Counted from the first letter of the stretch, positions 7,781 to 15,267 are shown. The stretch: DNA of 15,716 nt from a candidate division WOR-3 bacterium (GCA_039804165.1 JBDRZZ010000032.1:1-15716); one strand, 5' to 3'. Numbers and translations: made by a program. The notes: generated from the letters alone by a model not told the origin.

Positions 7781-8406
7781 AGAAGAGAATAATAGGGCTT
7801 TCCCTTTTTGCAGTTGTTTTTGGTTATTTAGAAGCAGATGTTGTCACATATCTTAGATATCTTTATTATGAAGATCCTAAAATCCTTTTTCCTCTAAAAA
7901 TGATGGATCCTGAAATTTTCGTCTTTGAAATCCTCCGAGAATTATCAACCCTTCTCATTATTACTTTAGTAAGTTATCTTTCTTCAAGGGAAAAAGAGGA
8001 AATTTTTTATCTCTGGATTTTTACTTTTGGAGTCTGGGATATATTTTATTATATTTTTCTATTTTTGATGATTAGGTGGCCAAGTTCTATTTTCTCTTTC
8101 GACCTTTTATTTTTGATCCCTTCTTTGTGGATTGCACCTATTATCTGTCCCATTCTTGTGTCTTTGGTTTTTATCTTGGGAGGTTTATATAATTTATTTA
8201 AGAAGAAAAGGAAGATGAAAATTAACCTTCTTCTCGGAATTTTTGGAGGAGTCTTAATTTTAATTTCCTTTCTTTATAAATCTTTAATTTTGAAAGATAA
8301 TATTGAGAAAGTGGCTTTCCCTTCTTCTATTAACCAATTCCCCTGGCAATTTTTCTTACCCGGTTTTTTTCTCCTTTCTCTTGCTCTTTTTATAAGAAAG
8401 AGATAA
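7777..8406 (+). CDS. Conserved multi-pass membrane protein of unknown function at the end of the Bat operon
   Basis: Protein of 209 residues with about six predicted membrane segments (roughly 5-27, 48-68, 75-97, 118-140, 149-170, 188-206). I recognise it as resembling a widespread uncharacterised membrane family from several motifs: GYLEADVVTYLRYLYY near the start, REL(S)T around 54-58, FGVWDIFYY (84-92), WPSS (101-104) and the DLLFLIPSLWIAPIICP stretch (109-125). Acidic residues sit within or near predicted membrane segments (E19, D21, E51, E55, D88, D109), which hints at an intramembrane active or ion-binding site rather than a passive anchor. The ATG overlaps the batE stop (ATGA, 7777-7780), so it is translated as part of the Bat unit. 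It is not a standard Bat protein. No function is assigned. Confidence 0.85.
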   Translation: MKKRIIGLSLFAVVFGYLEADVVTYLRYLYYEDPKILFPLKMMDPEIFVFEILRELSTLLIITLVSYLSSREKEEIFYLWIFTFGVWDIFYYIFLFLMIRWPSSIFSFDLLFLIPSLWIAPIICPILVSLVFILGGLYNLFKKKRKMKINLLLGIFGGVLILISFLYKSLILKDNIEKVAFPSSINQFPWQFFLPGFFLLSLALFIRKR

Positions 8407-8411
8407 AAACA

Positions 8412-10415
8412 TTATTTAATAAGTAACATTTTTTTAGACTCTTCAAAAGATTCACCGTCTCTCATTACTTTCAGCTTATAAATATAGAATCCGCTTGGAG
8501 CTTCCTTTCCATTATTTTGTATTCCATCCCAGCTACAAAAATGAGAGCCCGCTGTTTTTTCTTTCTCTTTTATAAGAGTCGCCACTTCTTCTCCTAAGAG
8601 GTTGTAGATAGAAAGCTGGACTCTAGAAGTTTTCGGGATTTCATATCTAATTGTGGTAGAGCTATTGAAAGGATTAGGGTAGTTTTGATATAAAATTGGT
8701 CTTCCAGCCAAGATCTTTTCTTCTTCAACACCTTGCGTAACTCCAAGAATTTGGACAAGTTCAATCCCATTACCAGTTCCAAGATTTCTTGAATACTGTT
8801 TATTAGTTGCGTTATTCCAATGTTCATGGACTCCAAGACTCCATGGCATTGGGGTCCCATCTCCTTCAGGATCGTAGATAAGACTGTCTGGCCAATTTGC
8901 TGAATCCGCAGCTTGGTGGAGGTAATCATCAACTCCTTCCATCTGAACATAGGTAAGACCGGGATGATTTGCCTGAGTATACTCGGCTCTCAAGAAATCA
9001 TAACCCACGGATTCAATTGCAACATTGTCTTGTGATATGAATATTGATGAGCTCCAGTCATTATTGAAAGGTTGAATTTTCCATTTGGTAGGTTTATCAA
9101 GTTCATGCCCTGCTGACCAGAGGGCGTCCATTAAAAATATCAAATTTTTTTCTCTAAATAACTCATAACCCATTAAATCAACCAAAACCCTATATAGACC
9201 ATATTCGTGTCTTTCATTTTCTGGATGTTTCCCAGGCTCATCTGGGGCAACAAGCCCCATATGGAGATGAACAGCATTAGACCGGACATGGGAACCGAAA
9301 TGATTTTTAGCAAAAAGAGTGACCCCTGCCCTTCTATGCCCTTTTAAAGTTGGAACATTTATCAAGTAATCACAATTCTCAAAGATTGTATAAAAGGTAT
9401 CTATATAGATTGGACCTCCGGAATCAGCATTTTGGAAAGACCCCTCTCGGAGGACTGCTCCACTATCAGAATAATGGATTATAGAGGATCCTTTCTGAAC
9501 CACCTCTCTTCCCCCATAATTTCTATCATGGTCAAGGTAGTGAATATTTGGAAATTCACTGTGCCATAGGTCATAATCATGATTGTAAAGATGCTTCATC
9601 GGGTCACCGATATAGATATACTGCTGGGGGACTCCCACTTCATATACAAGATGCCTTAAAAGAGATAAAACCAATTGAGGAGATGTTTCGGATACACCAT
9701 AACTACTCCCAATTGGTTCAAAGTTAGGCCCAATCTGATAAGAGCTGGTTCTATTGATTTTTATAAATATTATCTCACCTTCCTGATAACCAACTTCCCC
9801 TTTCCCTCTTTGAGAATTATTATATCGAAAGATTTTATCCCAAGCATCTTTAACATTATTTTCCCCTACAAGCACTTTTACAGCTGTATCTAACATTGCA
9901 TCTATAACATCTTGGTTATTATTCTTTGGGAGAAACCATCCATCACCTGTGGCTCCTGGATTGCAATTCTCATTCGTTGCATTTCGATCAAAAACCCACA
10001 CAACTCTTCCAGGGAAAATCCCTTTTGCCTCTCCCATAGGTTGATTCGGTGGCTCGAGCTGACTCACCTCGTAAGAAGGTCCTTGAGCAAAGGCAGACTT
10101 ATTTGTATGAAGAACAGCTACCGTTCCACTTATTATCCCCAGAAAGATAAGAACCCATCCAACAAGATATTTTGAATTTCTTAATTTTTCCTTTGCTTTT
10201 TTAATAGAAAAAATGGAAGCGAAAAGACTTGCTAAGTATACCATGAAAGTCCCTGCTGTTGGGATAGCAACCTTCATACAAGGGTAACGAAGTCTACTTG
10301 GTTTTGTCCCCACTCTTATAATTACCCAAACCAAAGAGAGAAATCCAAATAAAGGGAATAACATTGCAAGACCAATCTTTTTAACACGGTTTCTTATTTT
10401 TTTTATTTCCATCAT
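8412..10415 (-). CDS. DUF362 protein with N-terminal membrane segments and C-terminal sorting-type domain
   Basis: Protein of 667 residues in three parts. The N-terminus has about three membrane segments (13-35, 50-70, 84-102), with RYPC at 43-46 and a possible signal-peptidase site after AFA (108-110). The middle (about 130-520) resembles DUF362: a Lys-containing strand EIIFIKINR, a glycine-rich GVPQQYIYIGDP, and the hallmark NVPTLKGHRRAGVTLFAKN near 351-369. The C-terminus (574-667) starts NYPNPFN and ends KKMLLIK, an Ig-like domain of the FlgD/type IX sorting kind. DUF362 is of unknown activity. Some members carry 4Fe-4S clusters, but no ferredoxin-type cysteine motif is visible here. The protein probably acts at or outside the cell envelope. 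Two adjacent ATGs follow AGGAGG by 5 and 8 bases, and either could be the start. It stops 5 bases from the convergent plus-strand operon. Confidence 0.87.
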   Translation of the reverse strand: MMEIKKIRNRVKKIGLAMLFPLFGFLSLVWVIIRVGTKPSRLRYPCMKVAIPTAGTFMVYLASLFASIFSIKKAKEKLRNSKYLVGWVLIFLGIISGTVAVLHTNKSAFAQGPSYEVSQLEPPNQPMGEAKGIFPGRVVWVFDRNATNENCNPGATGDGWFLPKNNNQDVIDAMLDTAVKVLVGENNVKDAWDKIFRYNNSQRGKGEVGYQEGEIIFIKINRTSSYQIGPNFEPIGSSYGVSETSPQLVLSLLRHLVYEVGVPQQYIYIGDPMKHLYNHDYDLWHSEFPNIHYLDHDRNYGGREVVQKGSSIIHYSDSGAVLREGSFQNADSGGPIYIDTFYTIFENCDYLINVPTLKGHRRAGVTLFAKNHFGSHVRSNAVHLHMGLVAPDEPGKHPENERHEYGLYRVLVDLMGYELFREKNLIFLMDALWSAGHELDKPTKWKIQPFNNDWSSSIFISQDNVAIESVGYDFLRAEYTQANHPGLTYVQMEGVDDYLHQAADSANWPDSLIYDPEGDGTPMPWSLGVHEHWNNATNKQYSRNLGTGNGIELVQILGVTQGVEEEKILAGRPILYQNYPNPFNSSTTIRYEIPKTSRVQLSIYNLLGEEVATLIKEKEKTAGSHFCSWDGIQNNGKEAPSGFYIYKLKVMRDGESFEESKKMLLIK

Positions 10416-10420
10416 CCTGA

Positions 10421-10426
10421 CCTCCT
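10421..10426 (-). promoter_or_regulatory. Ribosome binding site of the DUF362 gene
   Basis: AGGAGG on the minus strand lies 5 bases before the first ATG (10413-10415) and 8 bases before the second (10410-10412). Spacing slightly favours the second ATG, which would shorten the protein by one residue. Confidence 0.8.
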
Positions 10427-10436
10427 ATTTATATAA

Positions 10437-10464
10437 AATATATTTCTTTTTCTTTAAAAATCAA
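10437..10464 (-). promoter_or_regulatory. Candidate promoter of the DUF362 gene
   Basis: On the minus strand TTGATT (10459-10464) is followed after 16 bases by TATATT (10437-10442), five of six bases matching the -10 consensus. It lies in the 56-base gap after the methyltransferase/ATP-grasp gene. The gap is very AT-rich, so chance matches are easy, and read-through from upstream is an alternative. Confidence 0.4.
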
Positions 10465-10471
10465 GTAAAAA

Positions 10472-12409
10472 TTAACTTGTTTTCTTCTTCTGGTTTTGGC
10501 CTCTTAATCGTTCTTCAGCAGCTTGAAGAATTCTTCTAAGCATCTCAGAATAAGAAAGCCCAGCTATTTTTGCCATCTTTGCAAGATGTCCATCCCAACA
10601 CCAACCAGGATTAGGATTAACTTCTAAGAGTTTTGGATTTTCTTTTTCATCAAGCCTCCAATCAAAGCGGGCATAATCTCTGCATTCAAGTCTTTCGAAC
10701 AACCTAAGACACCATTCTATTATAGATTGTTCCATCTCTTTAGGAAGATTGGCTTTTATAGATTTTATATTCCAATATGGAGAGTGAGGTAACCACTTTG
10801 CTTCATAACCACAAATTTTAGGGAGCTCTTTAGGAAGAGAAGAATAATCCTCCTCTATTATTGGTAGGACCATATAGGAATCCGGAGGATTCCCTATGAT
10901 TCCTACACTTAAGTCTTTTCCAGAAAGAAACTCTTCTACAAGGATGGGTTTATCATAACCGAATTTTTCTCTTATCTCTGAGATTGCGTTTGCGAGTTCC
11001 TCAAAGTTATTAACCACACTCCTTTGAGTTATTCCAAAACTTGAATCCCCAAAATTGGGTTTGACAAGAAAAGGGAATTCAAAGGGTAGTTCAAAAGTTG
11101 TATCCTCGGGTTTAACAAAAAATGCTTCTGGAACAGGTATCCCCATTTCTTTTGCAATTCCTCGAATGAGGGATTTATCATAACAGTGGGCAAGGCATTG
11201 AGGTCCGGCACCAGTATAAGGGATTTCTAAGATTTCTAAAAGAGCTGGAATATGAAGTTCTTTTCTTGGTTCGTTGTCATAACCTTCATCACATAAATTA
11301 AAAACGAAGGTATTTTTCTCTTTAAGCTTTAATAAATCAAAGATTAAAGTATCATGATTGTCTAAATAGGTAAACTGATATTCCTTAAGCTCTCTTAAGG
11401 CAGATTTCAGCTCGTCAATAGTATAGAAGTCATCATCATCAAAAATGCAGAAAGGTTTTAAGGGGTCAGCTTTACGTGGATCTCCTAAGATCACAACAAC
11501 ATTTTTAATAGCTTCCTTTTTTCTTACTGGTGTCCATTCTTTTTTCGCTATCGCTGTTAAAATAATTCGCTTTTCCATCATACCAAGATCTTGATTTCGG
11601 GTAGAAGTTGAATTAAGGCTCTCTTGAAATACAATGTTTCTGAAGTTTGCTAATTCAAGAAGTTCGTTTAAACTCTTCTTAGAATAAAGCCTTTCTGCGT
11701 AAAATTGATCCGCAATAACACCTTTTTCTATATGAGTAACAACCTCTCTTGAAATTAGCCGTTGTTTATCCAGAGAAAGGGAGCGCTCTCTACAAACGAA
11801 ATGTTTTTTATCTATCCATTCCCAATTTCTTGGATTAAAGTGTTTCCTAAGATATTCTCCATCTGCAACATCTATTAAAAGTTTACCCCAAGGTTTTAAA
11901 ACTCTTAGAATTTCCTTAAGAACTCTTAAGTCATCTTGAACTGTTTCAAAATAACCAAAACTATTTCCTAATAAAAGGACAATATCAAAACTATCAGGAG
12001 GATAGGGTAATTTTCTTGCATCCCCTTCTCTAAATCTAACATTCAAGAGTTCTTTTTTTGCTTGTGTTTTAGCTTTTTGGATTAAGTAATGTGAGCGGTC
12101 TATTCCTTCTACAAAATTAAAACCTCTTCTTGCTAATTCCAGAGAGTGCCGTCCTTGTCCACAGCATAAGTCTAAGATTTTATCTTCGGGAGAGAGTTTT
12201 AAAATTTCTATACAAAGATCAACTTCTTTTTTTGTGTTAGCGAGATTTTCTACAATATCACCGTCTGTTTTTAGATAAATTGAGTTAAAAATTAACCTCC
12301 ACCAATCTGAGTGGACATATTCTTCTAAATTAGAAACAGGCCCAAGTAATTTGACTTTCTGTCCATTTTCTCTTTGGGGAGGCTTTTCATCCGATACTTT
12401 TGCCTCCAT
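10472..12409 (-). CDS. Fusion of a SAM-dependent methyltransferase and a D-Ala-D-Ala-ligase-like ATP-grasp enzyme
   Basis: A single 645-residue frame holds two enzymes. Residues about 35-290 are a class I methyltransferase: SAM-binding motif I is ILDLCCGQGRHSLELA (78-93), the acidic residue is in EGID (101-104), and FDIVLLLGNSFGYF (141-154) and VLKPWGKLLIDV (170-181) follow. Residues about 300-630 are an ATP-grasp ligase of the D-Ala-D-Ala ligase type: FLVKPNFGDSSFGI (447-460), VEEFLSGKDLSVGIIG (491-506), GYEAKW (534-539), ARFDWR (580-585) and LLEVNPNPGW (594-603). The last of these supplies the Mg-binding Glu and Asn. The classical Ddl N-terminal motif GGxSxEHxVS is absent and GDPRKADPLKP stands at its place, so the substrate may not be D-alanine. 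The likely chemistry is ATP-dependent peptide-type bond formation with methylation of the substrate or product. The start follows AAGGAGG by 9 bases. Both domains look intact. Confidence 0.9.
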   Translation of the reverse strand: MEAKVSDEKPPQRENGQKVKLLGPVSNLEEYVHSDWWRLIFNSIYLKTDGDIVENLANTKKEVDLCIEILKLSPEDKILDLCCGQGRHSLELARRGFNFVEGIDRSHYLIQKAKTQAKKELLNVRFREGDARKLPYPPDSFDIVLLLGNSFGYFETVQDDLRVLKEILRVLKPWGKLLIDVADGEYLRKHFNPRNWEWIDKKHFVCRERSLSLDKQRLISREVVTHIEKGVIADQFYAERLYSKKSLNELLELANFRNIVFQESLNSTSTRNQDLGMMEKRIILTAIAKKEWTPVRKKEAIKNVVVILGDPRKADPLKPFCIFDDDDFYTIDELKSALRELKEYQFTYLDNHDTLIFDLLKLKEKNTFVFNLCDEGYDNEPRKELHIPALLEILEIPYTGAGPQCLAHCYDKSLIRGIAKEMGIPVPEAFFVKPEDTTFELPFEFPFLVKPNFGDSSFGITQRSVVNNFEELANAISEIREKFGYDKPILVEEFLSGKDLSVGIIGNPPDSYMVLPIIEEDYSSLPKELPKICGYEAKWLPHSPYWNIKSIKANLPKEMEQSIIEWCLRLFERLECRDYARFDWRLDEKENPKLLEVNPNPGWCWDGHLAKMAKIAGLSYSEMLRRILQAAEERLRGQNQKKKTS

Positions 12410-12418
12410 TTTTATTTA

Positions 12419-12425
12419 CCTCCTT
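12419..12425 (-). promoter_or_regulatory. Ribosome binding site of the methyltransferase/ATP-grasp fusion
   Basis: AAGGAGG on the minus strand lies 9 bases before the ATG at 12407-12409. It supports this start for the whole fusion, so the methyltransferase half is translated as part of the gene. Confidence 0.8.
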
Positions 12426-12433
12426 TTTATTTT

Positions 12434-12461
12434 ATAATAACAAATAATTTGAAAATGGCAA
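12434..12461 (-). promoter_or_regulatory. Candidate promoter of the methyltransferase/ATP-grasp gene
   Basis: On the minus strand TTGCCA (12456-12461, five of six) is followed after 16 bases by TATTAT (12434-12439, five of six). It lies in the 60-base gap after the alcohol dehydrogenase stop, so this gene can probably be transcribed separately from nnr and the dehydrogenase. Confidence 0.45.
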
Positions 12462-12469
12462 TATATGAT

Positions 12470-13471
12470 TTATTCAAAAGAGACAACAGGCGTGCCCTCT
12501 ACTTCCCCTCTTTTAAGTTTTAAAAGAGCTTTTGGTATTTCGTTGAAACCATACAACTCAATCCTTGAGTTTAGGTTAAGCTCATCTGCAATCTTTAAAA
12601 ATTCTATTCCGTCTTTACGAGTTATATTTGCAATAGACTTAATACTTTTTTCTCGCCAAAGGAGATTGGGATAATCTTTAATTTCTATTTTTGACATATA
12701 AATTGGAGATAAGATTAATCTTCCTCCAGGCTTAAGCATAGACAAAACGTAGGAAACAAGTTCTCCATTAGGTGGATAGAGAATTGCGGCATCAAGTTCA
12801 ATGGGGAGTTTATCTTCGTAGCTTCCAACCCAGCTTGCTTTTAATTTTTTAGCAAACTCCTGATTACGTTTGCTTCTTGTTACTACGAAACATTCAATAT
12901 CTTCTGAGTTTGCAATTTGAAGCACATAAAAAGCTGTGGGGCCAAAACCAAATAGCCCCAATTTCTCTCCTTTTTTTATCTCTGCAAGACGGTAACCTCT
13001 ATATCCTGTTATCCCTGCGCACATAAAAGGAACTTGTTCAGCAAAAGAGTGTTTTTCTCCAAGGTGAAAAGCGAAATTTTCATTAATAACTATTGCTTCT
13101 GTAAAACCTCCATCTACATCCCAACCCGTAAATTTTGCTTTTTCGCATAGATTTTCTATTCCTTTCCTGCAAAATTCGCATTCACCACAAGCTCTATAAA
13201 GCCAAGCCACTCCAACTTTATCTCCTATCTTGAAAGAAGTTATGTCTTCCCCAAGTTCTTCAACAATTCCAACAATTTGGTGTCCTGGAATTACTGGTTT
13301 TTTGTGAAGAGGTAAGTCTCCTTCTATTATATGTAAATCTGTTCTGCAAATTCCTGTTGCCTTAATTCTTATTCTTATTTCATTTTTTTGGGGAGAAGGA
13401 ATAGAAATTTCTCTTTGGCATAATGGTTTTTCCTCTATCTTTTCTTGCTTTTCAAGAACCCAAGCTTTCAT
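12470..13471 (-). CDS. Zinc-dependent alcohol dehydrogenase family protein (TIGR02822-like)
   Basis: Medium-chain dehydrogenase/reductase of 333 residues, full length, cytoplasmic, oxidising an alcohol (or reducing an aldehyde) with NAD(P). The catalytic zinc ligands appear to be C42 (in GICRTDLH), H64 (in PGHQIVG) and C151 (in MCAGITGYR). The structural zinc is held by C95, C98, C101 and C109. The Rossmann motif is GLFGFGPTA (172-180). The phrases CRTDLH, EGDLP, GVAW, TGWDVDGG and CAGITGYR fit the TIGR02822 subfamily as I remember it; its natural substrate is not settled. Most relatives outside the subfamily have GHE where this has GHQ. It starts 16 bases after the nnr stop with only a weak AGAAAG ribosome site, so it is probably co-transcribed with nnr. 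Confidence 0.92.
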   Translation of the reverse strand: MKAWVLEKQEKIEEKPLCQREISIPSPQKNEIRIRIKATGICRTDLHIIEGDLPLHKKPVIPGHQIVGIVEELGEDITSFKIGDKVGVAWLYRACGECEFCRKGIENLCEKAKFTGWDVDGGFTEAIVINENFAFHLGEKHSFAEQVPFMCAGITGYRGYRLAEIKKGEKLGLFGFGPTAFYVLQIANSEDIECFVVTRSKRNQEFAKKLKASWVGSYEDKLPIELDAAILYPPNGELVSYVLSMLKPGGRLILSPIYMSKIEIKDYPNLLWREKSIKSIANITRKDGIEFLKIADELNLNSRIELYGFNEIPKALLKLKRGEVEGTPVVSFE

Positions 13472-13487
13472 TTCTTTCTGATTTTAT

Positions 13488-15068
13488 TTATATTATTTCT
13501 ATATTTTTGATTATTTTGTTTCCTTTTCTTTTGTATTCTTTTATGGCTAAAGGTATCGAATTTAAAATATCAGTGGCTGTTATTCCTTCTTCCCCTTTTT
13601 CCTCACTTGCAATGTCTCCTGCAAGACCATGAAGAAAAACACCCAATTTGAGAGAATCTTTTATGGAATCCATTTTTTTAGGAGAAGCAACCGCTTTTAA
13701 CATTGCAGGAATTATTCCTGTTAAAACATCACCAGAGCCTGCTGTTGCCATTCCGGGATTTCCGGTAAGATTTATGAAAACTTCTCCATTTGGGCATCCA
13801 ATCAAAGAATTCGCTCCTTTAAAAACGATAAAGCAGCCATACTCAGAAGCTTTTTCTCTTACTATTTTTATTCTGTTCCTCTTTACCTCTTCCGTTTCTC
13901 CCCCAAATAACCTAACAAATTCTCCAGGATGCGGAGTCAAAACTGTGGGTTCTTTCCTCTTTTTAAGGAGACGGAGGTTGTCTTTTAAAGCTGTTAATCC
14001 ATCTCCATCAACCAAAATTGGCTTTTTTATTTCCAAAATTAAGCTTCGGACCAACTCTTGAGTTTCTTCCACAAGAGAAAGACCAGGTCCAATAACAACT
14101 AAATCAACATTCTTAGAAAACTCAATCAATTCTTTTAAATTACTCGTAGAGATTGAGCCACGCTCTGTCTCTTTTTGTGGTAAAATAACAAGTTCTTTTC
14201 CTCTTCTTCCAATAAAAGATGAAATAGAGGAAGGAGTTGCAAGATAAGAAAGTCCTCCACCTGCTTTTAAAAAAGAGATTGCAGAAAAATAAGGTGCTCC
14301 GAGATATTTTTTTGAACCTGCAACAAAAAGGCATTTCCCAAAACTACCTTTATGGGTGTCTTTTTCTCTTCCCTTAAGAGGAGGAGGGTAGTTTATTTCG
14401 GTTTTAATAGATCTATCATTATAAAGTTGTGGTGGAAAAGAAATATGCGAGACAAAAAGTCTTTTCCAGTGTTCATACCCAGGAAAGTTAAAAATTCCTA
14501 CTTTTGGTAATCCGAAAGTCACTGTAATATCACTTTTTACAGCAACTCCCATAATTTCTCCTGTGTCTCCGTTTATTCCTGAAGGGATATCCACACTTAT
14601 GATTTTTTTACCAGATTTATTTATAAGTTCAATTACCTCTTTATAAATTCCACTTACTTCTCCTGAAACGCCAATTCCAAGTATTGCATCAATAATAATA
14701 TCACTTTTCTCTATAGCTTTTTTTATCTCTCTTATATTTGGTTTTATTTTAAGTGGAACCCCAATCTTCTTTAAGATCTCAAAATTCTCCTTTGTGATTC
14801 CTTTTAGTTTTTCTTCTTCTGCAAGAAGGAAAAATTGCAGGCTTGCTCCATTTGAAAAGAGTTTTCTTGCCACAACCATTCCATCGCCACCATTATTTCC
14901 ACCCCCTGCAAGGATTAAAAATTTATTTTTCTCAGTTTCAAATTCTTTTTCAATGACATAAAAAACTGCATTACCAGCATTTTCCATTAAAAGCATTTCT
15001 AAAATGCCATATTTTTCGCTAGCCGCTTGGTCTAATTTTCTTATTTCGAAAACAGAAGCTACTTTCAT
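13488..15068 (-). CDS. nnr: Bifunctional NAD(P)H-hydrate epimerase / ADP-dependent NAD(P)H-hydrate dehydratase
   Basis: Protein of 526 residues, the usual length of the two-domain repair enzyme. The N-terminal YjeF-type epimerase (about 1-215) interconverts the R and S forms of damaged, hydrated NAD(P)H. It shows GGGNNGGDGMVVAR (55-68), an Asp in DAILGIG (127-133) and VDIPSGINGDTG (159-170). The C-terminal kinase-like dehydratase (about 235-520) restores NAD(P)H using ADP. It shows GSFGKCLFVAGS (241-252), GPGLS near 350, a following VDGDGL, LTPHPGEF and GNPGMATAGSGDVLTG near 433-448 with the catalytic Asp. All visible motifs are intact. It is first in a minus-strand unit with the alcohol dehydrogenase 16 bases behind. 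There is no clear ribosome site and the promoter sits almost on the start codon. Housekeeping function. Confidence 0.95.
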   Translation of the reverse strand: MKVASVFEIRKLDQAASEKYGILEMLLMENAGNAVFYVIEKEFETEKNKFLILAGGGNNGGDGMVVARKLFSNGASLQFFLLAEEEKLKGITKENFEILKKIGVPLKIKPNIREIKKAIEKSDIIIDAILGIGVSGEVSGIYKEVIELINKSGKKIISVDIPSGINGDTGEIMGVAVKSDITVTFGLPKVGIFNFPGYEHWKRLFVSHISFPPQLYNDRSIKTEINYPPPLKGREKDTHKGSFGKCLFVAGSKKYLGAPYFSAISFLKAGGGLSYLATPSSISSFIGRRGKELVILPQKETERGSISTSNLKELIEFSKNVDLVVIGPGLSLVEETQELVRSLILEIKKPILVDGDGLTALKDNLRLLKKRKEPTVLTPHPGEFVRLFGGETEEVKRNRIKIVREKASEYGCFIVFKGANSLIGCPNGEVFINLTGNPGMATAGSGDVLTGIIPAMLKAVASPKKMDSIKDSLKLGVFLHGLAGDIASEEKGEEGITATDILNSIPLAIKEYKRKGNKIIKNIEII

Positions 15069-15078
15069 TATTTAAGTA

Positions 15079-15106
15079 ATTTTAAAGCTTTGAATATTTA
15101 TGTCAA
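15079..15106 (-). promoter_or_regulatory. Strong candidate promoter of nnr, close to the start codon
   Basis: On the minus strand a perfect TTGACA (15101-15106) is followed after 16 bases by TAAAAT (15079-15084), one mismatch from TATAAT. Only 10 bases separate the -10 box from the nnr ATG, so the transcript would have a leader of only a few bases. This fits the missing ribosome site and suggests a leaderless or near-leaderless message. Confidence 0.6.
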
Positions 15107-15133
15107 GTATTAGAAAATTTATTGAGGATTTGT

Positions 15134-15267
15134 GAGAATCGTTCTCCTTTACTGACGCCCCTTTTTCATAGAGGCACTTCCATTTCGGCAAAAGAGGCTT
15201 ATAAATTTCGTTTTCTCTTTGAATTTCAATCATACTCCTCCGAAATGATTTAAGTAAACCAATAGTT
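15134..15267 (-). mobile_element. 3'-end remnant of an IS4-type insertion sequence (right copy)
   Basis: Inverted, imperfect copy of bases 1-149. The core 15162-15217 is nearly the same as 55-110 and the match fades by about 15134. It covers the last codons of the broken transposase and the non-coding tail of the element. Together the two remnants form inverted arms around about 15 kb of chromosomal genes. Confidence 0.7.

Noticed and set aside
8594-8950. 118-codon minus-strand open frame in another frame
   Set aside because: It lies wholly within the DUF362 gene, whose frame shows recognisable domain motifs in this stretch.
13648-14061. 137-codon plus-strand open frame
   Set aside because: It is antisense to the well-supported C-terminal domain of nnr, resembles no family I know and has no ribosome site.
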